The notes under the pieces: generated by a model
What the model saw: only the letters and a program-made list of their open reading frames with translations
What the model was told of the DNA's origin: nothing
Database searches by the model: none
Translations under genes and position numbers: made by a program
Assembly: GCF_000364225.2 (NCBI RefSeq)
Contig: NZ_AQFT02000001.1
Span: forward strand, 3,677,501-3,741,500
Direction: 5' to 3'
Length of the DNA: 64,000 nucleotides
From: Eubacterium plexicaudatum ASF492
GTDB lineage: Bacteria; Bacillota; Clostridia; Lachnospirales; Lachnospiraceae
Shown here: positions 26,698-36,591 of the stretch, in pieces
Layout: the number at the start of each line of letters is the position of its first letter
Numbering within the stretch: the first letter of the stretch is position 1

Positions 26698-28486
26698 TAC
26701 GCCATTCCCCCTTCCCTGCGTGTTTCTTTTTCCGATTCCGGATGCTGCGCCTGAAACTGGGATGCATAAATCTCCTGATAAACGCTACAGCTTTCCAGCA
26801 GTTCTTCATGTGTCCCTTTTCCAACCAGCTCTCCGTCATCCAGCACCAAAATACAATCTGCCGACCGTACCGAAGAAGTTCTCTGGGATACGATAAATAC
26901 GACCGGCTTATAATCCAGTTCCCGCAGCGAAGCACGCAGCCTGGCATCCGTTGCAAAGTCAAGCGCGCTGGCGCTGTCATCTAAAATCAGTATTTCCGGC
27001 CTGCGCACCAGCGCTCTTGCAATGGTCAGCCTTTGCCGCTGCCCACCGGACAGATTTTTACCGCCCTGCTCGATCGGCTCGTCCAGACCCATTTCCTTTG
27101 CCCGGATAACGTCCGCTGCCTGTGCCGATTCGATCGCTGCCTGCAGCTGTGTCTCTGTTGCATCTTCATTGCCCCATTTCAGATTTTCCCGAATCGTTCC
27201 CTGAAACAAAACCGCTTTCTGCATGACGATACCGATCTTTTTGCGAAGCTGCGTCAGATCATACAGTCGTACATCTTTTCCATCTACTTTTACAGAGCCT
27301 TTTGACACGTCATAAAATCTTGGTATAAGATTTACTACCGTACTTTTTCCGGAACCGGTTCCCCCTATAATTCCAATCGTCTCTCCCGGATATGCCTGAA
27401 ACTCTATATCCGATATCGCATGTTCCGCAGAACCATGATACGACATACTGACACCACAAAAAGATACCTTCGGCGCCTTTTCCGTATCCGGATGATGATC
27501 TGCCGCTGCCTCAGACAACTTCCCGGCATCCGGTTCTTCCATCCCGGACCGTACATCCAGCACATCCGCCACACGTTTCCCACATGCAATCGCTTTTGTT
27601 ACACTGACAATTAAATTTGCCAGTTTGATCAGCTCCACAAGTATCTGCGACATATAATTTACAAGTGCAACAACTTCGCCCTGTGTCAGATATCCGGTAT
27701 CTACACGCACGGCTCCCGTCCAAATAAGAACAAGTGTCGCCACATTAATAATCACATAAGTAACCGGATTCATCAACGCCGATATTCTGCCTACATACTG
27801 CTGATCTTCATTCAGCACCTGATTTTTACCGTTAAATTTATCAATTTCTTCCTCTTCTTTGTGAAACGCACGAATGACGCGCACCCCGGTAAGATTTTCC
27901 CGGACAAGCGTCAATACTTCATCCAGACCGTTCTGCACTTTTTTATAGAGAGGAATGCTGATGCACATTACCCCAAATACGACCAGAGATAACAGCGGAA
28001 TTGTGACAACAAAAATAAAAGCTGCTTTAACATCCACCGTAAACGCCATAACCATTGCGCCAAAAACAATAAATGGAGAGCGCAAAAACAGACGCAGAAA
28101 CAAATTGATTCCCGCCTGCACCTGGTTAATATCACTTGTCATGCGGGTAATAAGTGTTGAAGTTCCAATTTGATCCAAACTGGAAAAGGATAAATTCTGA
28201 ATATGCACAAATGTAGCATGACGCAGCTGCGCCGCCATTCCGACCGCTGCTTTTGCAGCGAAAAACTGTGCGGTAATAGAACATACAAGTCCGATCACGC
28301 CAAGACCGGTCATGACCAGACACATACGTATGACATAGCTTTTATTCCCATCTGCAATGCCAATGTCAATAATTGCAGCCATAACCAACGGCACGATCAG
28401 CTCAAAGATCGCTTCCAGCATTTTGAACAGTGGGGCAAGGATACTTTCTTTTTATAATCCTTTAAAAAATATAATATTTTTTTCAT
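26697..28486 (-). CDS. ABC exporter half-transporter, degenerate ATPase subunit, one frameshift
   Basis: Membrane domain plus ATPase: Walker A GGTGSGKST, signature LSGGQRQRL, but Walker B reads ILILDDSAS (Asp instead of the catalytic Glu) and the switch region reads IVSQRTSS (Gln instead of His). These changes define the degenerate site of heterodimeric ABC exporters. The visible long frame starts at 28421, but the real start is the ATG at 28486 after AAAGGT (MKKILYFLKDYKK). One A missing from the run 28449-28453 breaks it; restoring it reads KKESILAPLFKMLEAIFE and gives about 596 residues. First gene of the two-gene exporter operon. Confidence 0.92.
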
Positions 28487-28510
28487 AACTTTTACCTTTT
28501 CATGCAACCT

Positions 28511-28565
28511 GCATCCGGTGTTCCATCCGGACAAAAACAGTATCTGCTCCGGATGCCTTTTTTAT
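28511..28565 (+). terminator. Terminator-like hairpin pointing to the plus strand
   Basis: GCATCCGG (28511-28518) and CCGGATGC (28549-28556) are followed by CTTTTTTATT. The T run favours plus-strand transcription although both neighbouring genes are on the minus strand. No plus-strand gene is visible upstream. Confidence 0.5.
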
Positions 28566-28582
28566 TCCGTATTTAAAATATA

Positions 28583-28618
28583 TATGTGCAGGATGTGATA
28601 TTCTTCAACCTGCACATA
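28583..28618 (-). terminator. Terminator of the pth-mfd-foldase operon
   Basis: TATGTGCAGG and CCTGCACATA pair with a 16-base loop and are followed on the minus strand by TATATTTT. It lies 20 bases after the reconstructed foldase stop. Confidence 0.75.
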
Positions 28619-28637
28619 AGCGTTTTAATCTATACAT

Positions 28638-29772
28638 TTATTCGTCTTTGGAAGTCGTATCATCCGTGCCTGTATTATCCTGATCTGTTGTACTGTCATC
28701 TGTTGTACTGTCATCTGTAGACGTCGTCGTATCTTCCTGTTTTGCCGTATATAATTCGTCAAAATTAACTTTTTTCCATTCACTTTCATTAATGTTCCAT
28801 TTACTGTCTTCTTTATACTTTTCGATCGTTTCGGCGTATTTATCGTTACGGCGCTGTGTCAGAATGGATTCTTTTTTGTCTTTGCAGCTTCTTTATCATC
28901 CGTCGAATCCATACGTATCACATAATAACCGCTGTCAGTCTCAATAACTTTTTTGCCAGTTTGCCTTCCTTAAGCTGATCGGCTGCTTTTAACACTTCCA
29001 CATCCATACTTGTCGTATTATCATCTTCATTCAGATCGCCGGCGCCATAAGAACATTTTAGTACCGTGTATTCTTCTTTTTCCGCAGCTTCTTCCATATT
29101 TTCAGCGGCATCTTTCAAAAACTGTTCGGCCGTTTCCATATTGTCTTTTTCAGCATCCGCATCTGAAACATCATCCGCTGCCGTATCGTCTGTCGTTGTA
29201 TCCGACGCGGCTGTTTTGTCAAAGCGGACATAGCTGAATGTTTTCTGCGCACATTCTTCCTCGCTGACCTCCGTATCTATTTCTTCCTGAATCGCCGCAC
29301 GCATTTTGGACTGCACCTTGTTTAATCGAAGCATCTCTTCAACGATTTCCTGCGTTGCACCCATTTTTTGAATGGCCTGTGCGCTGTTGTCTGCGAGAAA
29401 TTTGGATGCTGCCTCGGTAATCGCTGTCTTTTCTTCTTCCGTCAGTTCGATCTTATAATCTGCAGCATGTGCATCCAGCAAATAGCATTCCCGGATATTT
29501 TCCATCACGCTGTCTTTTACGGAATCTGTCATCGTAGAGCCATCCCCGGAATCCGTACTCCACATATCTTCTCCATAATAAGAAAGGAAATAAAGATCTG
29601 TCTGTGCTGCCTGATACTGCGCCATAAAGTTCGCAACTCCCATAGAAATATCTTTCCCATCCAGAGTTGCCGCTACAGCATCCGCATTTATTTTACTGCC
29701 ACAGCCTGTTATCGTAAAAGACGTTATCATCGCCGCCGCAAGCAGCGTTGCCATTATTTTTTTCAATTTCAT
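28638..29772 (-). CDS. PrsA/SurA-like foldase lipoprotein, two frameshifts
   Basis: The N-terminus is a lipoprotein signal with lipobox ITGC, so it is probably tethered outside the membrane. The body (VAATLDGKDISMGVANFMAQYQ, then helical segments) resembles the N-terminal chaperone domain of SurA/PrsA; the parvulin signature is not clear. Two A6 runs, at 28949-28954 and 28872-28877, each need one more A. The restored reading (KKVIETDSGYYVIRMD, then KKESILTQRRNDKYAE) yields about 378 residues with a Ser/Thr/Asp-rich tail ending TTSKDE. A position directly after mfd matches prsA in other clostridia. The start has TAGGAGG upstream. Confidence 0.8.
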
Positions 29773-29880
29773 AAATCAACTGCCTCCTAAATATTTAAAT
29801 TTTATCATTATCTGCGGTATTCATACACGGGACTATTATAGTGCAAATATCCGCTGTCTGCAAGAAGTTTCATTATTTTT

Positions 29881-32800
29881 TCACAAGTTCGACCGCAATA
29901 ATGTCATCGCCTCTATAACCTCTGCCAGTATGGCCAACGGTTCCGCCTTTATCGCATCCCGGCTGTTTTGCCTCATATTATACGTAAACGCAGGATTTTT
30001 TCCAACTGCCGTAAAAGTAAGCCTGCCATCATACCGTTTCACCAGCTCCGGTATTTTTTCCGTTTCAATTTTTGCATGCTCATGCATCACCATACGCAGC
30101 GTCTTGCCTCGCTGTGTAATTTCTTTTATATAAACACGATGTGCCCTTGCCTTAATCTGTGCAATTTTAAGCAGATTGCAGACAGACTTCGGCGGGTCTC
30201 CAAAACGATCCAGCAATTCTTCCATCATTTCTTCCGCTTCGGCCTGTGTCTCAATTCCCGCCACACGTTTGTATATATCCAGTTTTTGATATTCGTTCGC
30301 AATATAAGAAGGCGGAATATACGCATCCATATCAATATCAATCGAAGTTTCAAAGTCCTCTTCGGCCGGCACGCCTTTTGCCTGCTTTACGGCATCATGA
30401 AGCATCTTGCAATACAAATCATATCCGACCGCTTCCATATGCCCGCTCTGCTGCGCGCCCAGCAGATTTCCCGCGCCCCGGATTTCCAGATCCCGCATGG
30501 CAATTTTAAATCCGCTGCCCAGATCCGTAAACTCTTTGATCGCCGCAAGACGTTTTTCCGCCACTTCTTTGAGCATCTTATCACGTCGGTACATTAAAAA
30601 TGCATATGCCGTCCGGTTGGAACGTCCAACCCTTCCGCGCAGCTGATACAATTGCGACAATCCCATATTATCCGCATCCTGAATAATCATTGTATTTACA
30701 TTCGAAATATCTAATCCTGTTTCAATAATTGTCGTAGATACTAATACATCAATTTCTCCATTGATAAACTGATACATAATATTTTCCAGTTCGCGTTCTT
30801 TCATCTGTCCGTGCGCCACGGCGACTTCGGCATCCGGCACCAGACTCCGAACCTTTACGGCTACATCCTGTATCTGATTTACCCGGTTAAATACGTAGTA
30901 AACCTGTCCTTCTCTGGCCAGCTCCCGTACAATCGCTTCTCTTACCATCTCTTCATTGTATTCCAGTACATAAGTCTGTATCGGCACGCGATCGACCGGT
31001 GGTTCTTCCAGCACGCTCATATCACGAATTCCAATCAGACTCATATGCAGCGTTCTTGGAATCGGCGTCGCCGTCAGCGTAAGCACATCTACATTTGTTT
31101 TCAGCTTTTTAATTTTCTCCTTATGTGTTACGCCAAACCGCTGCTCCTCATCTACAATTAAAAGCCCCAGATCTTTGTAGCGGACATCTTTGGACAAGAC
31201 TCTGTGCGTACCGACCATAATGTCGATGGTCCCCTGTTTCAACCCCTGAATTGCCTTTTTCTGCTGCGCCGGTGTTCGAAATCTGCACAGCAGACCGATG
31301 CTGATCGGAAAATCCTGCATACGCTGCACAAAATTATTGTAAACCTGCTGGGCCAGAATCGTCGTCGGCGCCAGATACACGACCTGTTTGCTTTCCTGCA
31401 CCGCCTTAAAGGCAGCACGTATCGCTATTTCCGTTTTTCCGTATCCGACATCTCCGCAGATCAGGCGATCCATGATCTTTGTACTTTCCATATCACGCTT
31501 TGTCGCTTCTATCGCCATCGTCTGGTCTTCGGTCTCTTCAAACGGGAACATTTCTTCAAATTCTCTCTGCCATACCGTATCCGGCCCATAGACATATCCC
31601 TGCTGGTTTTCCCTGGTCGCATAGAGCCGTACCAGTTCTCCTGCAATTTCCTTTACCGCGGTGCGCACTTTTGTCTTCGTTTTTTTCCAGTCCGGACTTC
31701 CGAGCGAATTCAGCTTTGGCTTGCGCTCTCCGGCTCCGGCGTACTTTTGTATCATATCCAGCTGTGTTGCCAGTATATACAGCACTCCGCCCTTATCATA
31801 TTCAATCTTAATATAATCTTTTGTCGTTCCTTCTACTTCAATTTTTTCGATCCCGCAGTAAATACCGAGGCCATGATTTTCATGCACAACATAATCTCCC
31901 ACGCTTAACTCCGTAAAGCTGGCAATTTTTTCCCCGTTTTTCGCATGACGGCGCTTTTTCTTCTTTTTCTCCGCACCAAAAATATCACTCTCGGAAATAA
32001 CGACAAACTTAAGCATCGGATATTCATATCCACGTTTTACTTTTCCGTAAAGCGCCATTACTTCCCCTGGTTTTACAACATGATCATAGTCTTCCGTATA
32101 AAAAGCATTCAGTCCTTCGTCGATCAGATCCTGTGCCAGCCTTTGCGCTCTCGTTCTTGAACCTGATAATAAAATCACCCTGTAATTTTCTTTTTAAATT
32201 GCTGCAAGTCTTTTACTAACAGTTCAAAGCTGTTATTATAAGGGTTAACCGTACGTGTCTGCAGCGGATACACTTTTTCAACGGACAGTTCCGGTATCTT
32301 TAGCTCCAGCGTCGCCAGTGCAATGGTTCGCATCCGGCCTACTCTGGCAAAAATCTCTTTTGCCCGAAACAGCGCATCGGTCTGCCCCGGCAAAATGTAT
32401 CCTTTCTCCAGCCGCTGCTGCATGCTGTCAATGTATTCGGCCTCAACCGCAGCGCTTTGCTCCGCAATACGGACTGGTTCATCCAGTGCCACAAGTGTCT
32501 TGTCCGGTTGGAAATAATCCAGAAGACAAACCGTCCGTTTTGTAAAATAAGATAAATATCCATCTAACTTTGCACTGCTGCCCATCTCCTGCAGTTCTTC
32601 TATCAGTGTATCTACCGTAGTTTTTAAACGATATGCTTCTTCTGTCTTTTGTTCCTTTCGCAGTCCGGATACTACCTGCTCCTCTTCTGCCCGCAGCTGT
32701 CGGATTCCATCCTGTATCTGCGCCTGATCCAGCAGCAGCTCATTTGCGGGATAAATCCGTATGCGTTCCAGATTTTCAATCGACCGCTGACCGGATGCCT

Positions 32801-33419
32801 CATAACTGCGTATCGAATCAATCTCATCTCCCCATAATTCGATTCGATACGGATTCTCTTCGGTCAGTACATAAACGTCCAATATACCACCACGTACCGC
32901 AAACTGGCCCGGCGCTTCCGCCTGATAATTTCGCTCGTATCCCATAACAGCCAGTTCTTTTTGCATCGCATTCATATCCATCGTATCGCCTGTTTCCAGC
33001 GTTATGATTTTTGACAAAAAACCGGACGGATCCGGCATTCTGTTCATCAATGCGTCAAAAGTGGTCACTACCGTACAGGTTTGTCCTTCCGCCAGCAGTT
33101 TTAAAACTTCAATTCGTTCTTTTTCCAGTTCGTTTCCCCGGATATCCGATTGATAAAATAAAATATCTTTCGCAGGAAAAAAGCGGACATTTTTATCAAA
33201 CAGTCGATATTCTTCACAAAATTCCCGCGCCCGCTGCTCCGTAAATGTAACGATCAGTCTTTTGTATGTCTCCTCACTCAGACAATGAATAAAATGCAGC
33301 TTCTGTGGATCAATACAGCCGGTCATTTCCAAAATGCCGTTTCCTGTTTTTTCAAAAAGCGCTGCTCTGATCTCCTGATATTCCTTCATAGCCTGGATCG
33401 GCTCCGTAAATGCTTTCAT
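29881..33419 (-). CDS. mfd: Transcription-repair coupling factor, one frameshift
   Basis: Mfd removes RNA polymerase stalled at lesions and recruits UvrA. The first frame carries the UvrB-like homology region (ATG at 33419 to 32175). The second carries the RNAP-interacting domain ([20 protein letters not shown]), the RecG-like motor ([47 protein letters not shown]) and the C-terminal TRCF domain. They join if one base is added to the A5 run at 32191-32195 ([18 protein letters not shown]), giving about 1179 residues, the normal size. It starts 38 bases after the pth stop. Confidence 0.96.
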
Positions 33420-33457
33420 AATTCTCTGCCCCTATACACCAAAACAAAAAAATAAAT

Positions 33458-34030
33458 TTACTTTTTCTTTTTATTATAACAATTCATTGCCTGCGCTACC
33501 TCACCTGCAACAATCATGCCGACTGCCGCCACCGCGTCTTTTACGGCATCTTCCGCCGCACTTCTGTCCACCCCGGAGAAGCGGCTTAATACATAATCTG
33601 CCAGATCCCATCCTTCCGGCTTTGTACCAACGCCAATTTTAATTCTGGCAAATTCCTGTGTTCCAACATGTGCAATAATGCTTTTGATTCCATTATGTCC
33701 TCCGGCGCTTCCTTTTAAACGAATCCGCATATTTCCTGGCTCCAGACTGATATCATCATAAATGACAAGCAGCTGCGACGCAGCATCCTCTTTATAAAAA
33801 TGTATTGCCGCACCAATCGCTTCGCCGCTGTTATTCATATACGTCTGCGGCTTCATCAGCAAAATTTTCTGTCCGCCAATGAATCCGCTGCCGCAAACGG
33901 ACCGGAACTTTACATCGTCCATCAAAATATGGTATTCATCCGCAATCGCATCAATCGTATCAAATCCTATATTATGTCTTGTTTTCTCATATTGTCTTGT
34001 TGGATTGCCAAGTCCTGCTATGATATACAT
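33458..34030 (-). CDS. pth: Peptidyl-tRNA hydrolase
   Basis: Pth releases tRNA from prematurely dropped peptidyl-tRNA. The 190-residue protein has GLGNP, the catalytic His in KTRHNIGFD, PQTYMNNSGE, YDDISLEPG with the partner Asp, and GGHNGIKSI. The ATG at 34030 gives the normal N-terminus MYIIAGLGNP; the upstream in-frame extension to 34099 is not supported by homology. First gene of the pth-mfd-foldase operon. Its leader contains two hairpins. Confidence 0.96.
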   Translation of the reverse strand: MYIIAGLGNPTRQYEKTRHNIGFDTIDAIADEYHILMDDVKFRSVCGSGFIGGQKILLMKPQTYMNNSGEAIGAAIHFYKEDAASQLLVIYDDISLEPGNMRIRLKGSAGGHNGIKSIIAHVGTQEFARIKIGVGTKPEGWDLADYVLSRFSGVDRSAAEDAVKDAVAAVGMIVAGEVAQAMNCYNKKKK

Positions 34031-34099
34031 ATTTGTTTCATCCTCACTTTTTCGACTTTTTAACCATTTGCCTGTAACCGTCTTCTTTCCACACACCAT

Positions 34100-34166
34100 A
34101 GCCTGACCTGCGATATGGCAGAGTCAGGCTGTATCATGCTGTTTGTATCCGGAGTGCAGGCTCCGG
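34100..34166 (-). promoter_or_regulatory. Two hairpins in the pth leader
   Basis: CCGGAG/CTCCGG (34149-34166) and AGCCTGAC/GTCAGGCT (34100-34130) lie between the promoter and the pth start. No T run follows either, and they match no riboswitch I know. Confidence 0.5.
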
Positions 34167-34191
34167 GCCAAATATCAGAATTGGTTATATT

Positions 34192-34200
34192 AGTATAGCA
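34192..34200 (-). promoter_or_regulatory. Extended -10 promoter for pth
   Basis: On the minus strand TGCTATACT fits an extended -10 element. The -35 is not convincing. Confidence 0.5.
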
Positions 34201-34241
34201 TTTAATTTCCAAAAAGAAAAGACCGAATCGTGTCTGAAAGC

Positions 34242-34270
34242 TTGCACTCTTGCGCCAAATATGCTATAGT
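34242..34270 (+). promoter_or_regulatory. Promoter for thiT
   Basis: TTGCAC (34242-34247), 17 bases, TATAGT (34265-34270), about 60 bases before the thiT start. No TPP riboswitch follows it. Confidence 0.65.
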
Positions 34271-34330
34271 CTGTACGGATTCAGTAAAATATGCAAAAAC
34301 ACAACTATTATAAAAGTGAGGAAAACAACA

Positions 34331-35038
34331 ATGTTTCATTTTTTCACCGCACCTGCACAGGATGCATGGGGTTATGACGCAGTCACACTGTCGCCTGCCG
34401 GATTTTTGGCAATCGGTGCTGCCATTGCAGCATTAATCGTTTCTGCTCTGCTTTTTCGTCCGAAACAGGAACGTTCCAAAGGAATTACAACCAAACAGCT
34501 TGTGTTCTCATCGGCCGCCATGGCTTTGGGAACTGTCACTTCCATGATTAAATTTGCGGATCTTCCGATGGGAGGTTCCATCACACTGTTCAGTATGCTG
34601 TTTGTCTCTCTGATCGGATACTGGTACGGACCGAAAACCGGCGTAACAACAGCTGTTGCTTACGGACTTTTACAGTTTATTCTGCAGCCTGTTTTTTATA
34701 CTTTGCCGCAGGTAATTGTAGATTATCCTCTGGCTTTCGGTGCACTGGGCCTTTCCGGTTTTTTTGCAAAAAAGAAAAACGGACTGGTCATCGGGTATAT
34801 CGCAGCTGTACTTGGAAGATATTTCTTTGCTTTCTGGTCCGGCATGATCTTTTTCGGCGCTTATGCGGCAGATTATCATATGAGCGTACCGCTTTATTCG
34901 CTCTCATACAATGGCATGTATCTGATCCCGGAAGCAATCCTTACCATTCTTGTATTATCGCTTTCTCCGGTAAAAAACGCTCTGGTCCGTGTCAGACAGA
35001 TTGCCGCGGAATCACACGGCAGACAGACGGCAATTTAA
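34331..35038 (+). CDS. thiT: Energy-coupled thiamine transporter ThiT
   Basis: A 235-residue S component of an ECF transporter. After a first membrane segment (AIGAAIAALIVSALLF) comes ALGTVTSMIKFADLPMGGSITLFSM, and then WYGPKTGVTTAVAYGLLQ, DYPLAFGALGLSGFF and a C-terminal helix pair; these match ThiT, which binds thiamine and works with the shared EcfAA'T module (not in this window). The ATG at 34331 has GTGAGGAAAA upstream; the longer frame from 34250 would start inside the promoter. The N-terminus before the first helix (FHFFTAPAQDAWGYDAVTLS) is longer than in well-studied ThiT. Confidence 0.85.
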   Translation: MFHFFTAPAQDAWGYDAVTLSPAGFLAIGAAIAALIVSALLFRPKQERSKGITTKQLVFSSAAMALGTVTSMIKFADLPMGGSITLFSMLFVSLIGYWYGPKTGVTTAVAYGLLQFILQPVFYTLPQVIVDYPLAFGALGLSGFFAKKKNGLVIGYIAAVLGRYFFAFWSGMIFFGAYAADYHMSVPLYSLSYNGMYLIPEAILTILVLSLSPVKNALVRVRQIAAESHGRQTAI

Positions 35039-35050
35039 ATTTATACGAAA

Positions 35051-35079
35051 ACCCCCGCAGATCTTGCGGGGGGTCTTTT
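35051..35079 (+). terminator. Terminator of thiT
   Basis: ACCCCCGCA and TGCGGGGGGT form a GC-rich stem followed by CTTTTA; it sits between the converging thiT and the membrane-protein gene. Confidence 0.85.
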
Positions 35080-35083
35080 ACCA

Positions 35084-36493
35084 TTAATATGTCAGATCAT
35101 GAACATAACTGATATAACTGCTCTGGTCGCCGTTGATTAATATTCCAATATTTTGCTTATTATAAAACCATTTGCCGCTGCGTGTTTCCGATCCTACCGT
35201 CATAAAAAAGTCTCCCTGTGCCGTAACGGAAGTATCATCATCCAGCGGAATATAATCCGTATTTCCTCCGTTATTGCGGAAGCACAGATACCCTTTCTTT
35301 TTTCCTGACCGTATTTCATAAAATACACTTGCAGCCGGGGCATAGCTGGTCATACTGCTTCGATAAGCAACGGCTTCTTCTCCCATAAAAGAAACCTCAA
35401 TTGCAGGTGTCAGTTCCGGCAGATTATATGCGGTCGGATCCGATGAAAACCGCACAATCTGATTATCTTTAATCAGCCCTCTTTTTACAAAACTGTCGAA
35501 ATAACTCTGCTTATCTTCTATCGTCATTTTATAGTCAAAAATAACTTCCCCAAACATCGCTGACAAATCTTCATCTGCAAATGCCTGCGCATTTTCTTTG
35601 GAGTTTCCAAGGAGTTCATATTGGCTGCATAAAGATGTATAAATCCGATACTGATAATCCATAATACTGTTAATGGCAGCTTCTACCGCTGTCTCCCCTT
35701 CCACACCGTTTCCGGTATTACCGGAAAGTCCTGCCGCCAGGAGCTTATCTTTTAATACGGTAATCTCGGAAGGTTCTACAAAACTGCTGTTTTGGATATC
35801 ACCGCCTTCTACCAATTGTTTATAAATATCGCTGATCTCGGAATCCGTCATCGTACTGACTGTCCGATCGGACAAATCCAGCACATAGTAACTCATCCCT
35901 TCCTGTGCATCTTTCTGCGCTTCTTCCTCTGTCTGTCCGACAACACTGAAATAATACGTATACAGCTGCGCTTTCAGTTCCGCCTGACTTTTCGCATAAG
36001 CGCTGACCATATTGCGTCGAATATCTCCATTGCTGTCTCCGCTGCTGTTCAGAGAAAACAGGCGTGGCGCAAAAATACTGAACACAATCACACAGGCAAT
36101 GATCACAACTCCAATTGCAAAATTAAGCGGCGTAAAAATCTGAAATTTTCCTTTTCCTTCGCCATCGGAACCGCTCCTTTTTATTTTTGCAGGTTTCTCT
36201 TTTTTTCTCCGTTCTTTTTTTTCCGTTTTTTCCGTATTGATTCCTGACATCGGTGCAGCCGTACCGTTTGCCGCCTTCTCCAGCTTTGCCACAAACTTTC
36301 TGCCATAAGGCGATCGAAATGTTTCCGGATGTGCCTTAATCGAAGCAAGTATTTTCTTTGCCTGCTGCGAATCCTCCACATTGTATTTGTCCACAAGTCC
36401 TTTGATTCGTTTCAAATCTGCAGCGGCTTCCCGATATTCCTGTTCCGTCTCAAATTCGAGCTCACCTAGTTTATACTTCTTTTCCTGTGCCAT
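35084..36493 (-). CDS. Hypothetical single-pass membrane protein
   Basis: A 469-residue protein I cannot assign. The first ~75 residues form a charged helical domain (YREAAADLKRIKGLVDKYN, then SPYGRKFVAKLEKA), followed by a strongly basic low-complexity linker (KTEKKERRKKEKPAKIKR). One membrane segment (NFAIGVVIIACVIVFSIFA) leads to an extracellular part of about 300 residues with alternating helical and beta-like sections. The topology is cytosol-in, domain-out, like a regulatory or assembly protein. The ribosome site AAAGGAATGG supports the start. It converges with thiT and is followed upstream by an SGNH-hydrolase gene on the same strand. Confidence 0.75.
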   Translation of the reverse strand: MAQEKKYKLGELEFETEQEYREAAADLKRIKGLVDKYNVEDSQQAKKILASIKAHPETFRSPYGRKFVAKLEKAANGTAAPMSGINTEKTEKKERRKKEKPAKIKRSGSDGEGKGKFQIFTPLNFAIGVVIIACVIVFSIFAPRLFSLNSSGDSNGDIRRNMVSAYAKSQAELKAQLYTYYFSVVGQTEEEAQKDAQEGMSYYVLDLSDRTVSTMTDSEISDIYKQLVEGGDIQNSSFVEPSEITVLKDKLLAAGLSGNTGNGVEGETAVEAAINSIMDYQYRIYTSLCSQYELLGNSKENAQAFADEDLSAMFGEVIFDYKMTIEDKQSYFDSFVKRGLIKDNQIVRFSSDPTAYNLPELTPAIEVSFMGEEAVAYRSSMTSYAPAASVFYEIRSGKKKGYLCFRNNGGNTDYIPLDDDTSVTAQGDFFMTVGSETRSGKWFYNKQNIGILINGDQSSYISYVHDLTY

Positions 36494-36591
36494 AAGTTAA
36501 TCCATTCCTTTCATAAATATGCCACTGGTCCTTCCCTTTGGCTTTTCTGATTCCATAAAGGATTCTATCATATCTTTACAAAGAATTCAAT

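Noticed and set aside
34201..34330. TPP riboswitch upstream of thiT
   Set aside because: The conserved CTGAGA and related segments are absent; only a plain promoter is seen.
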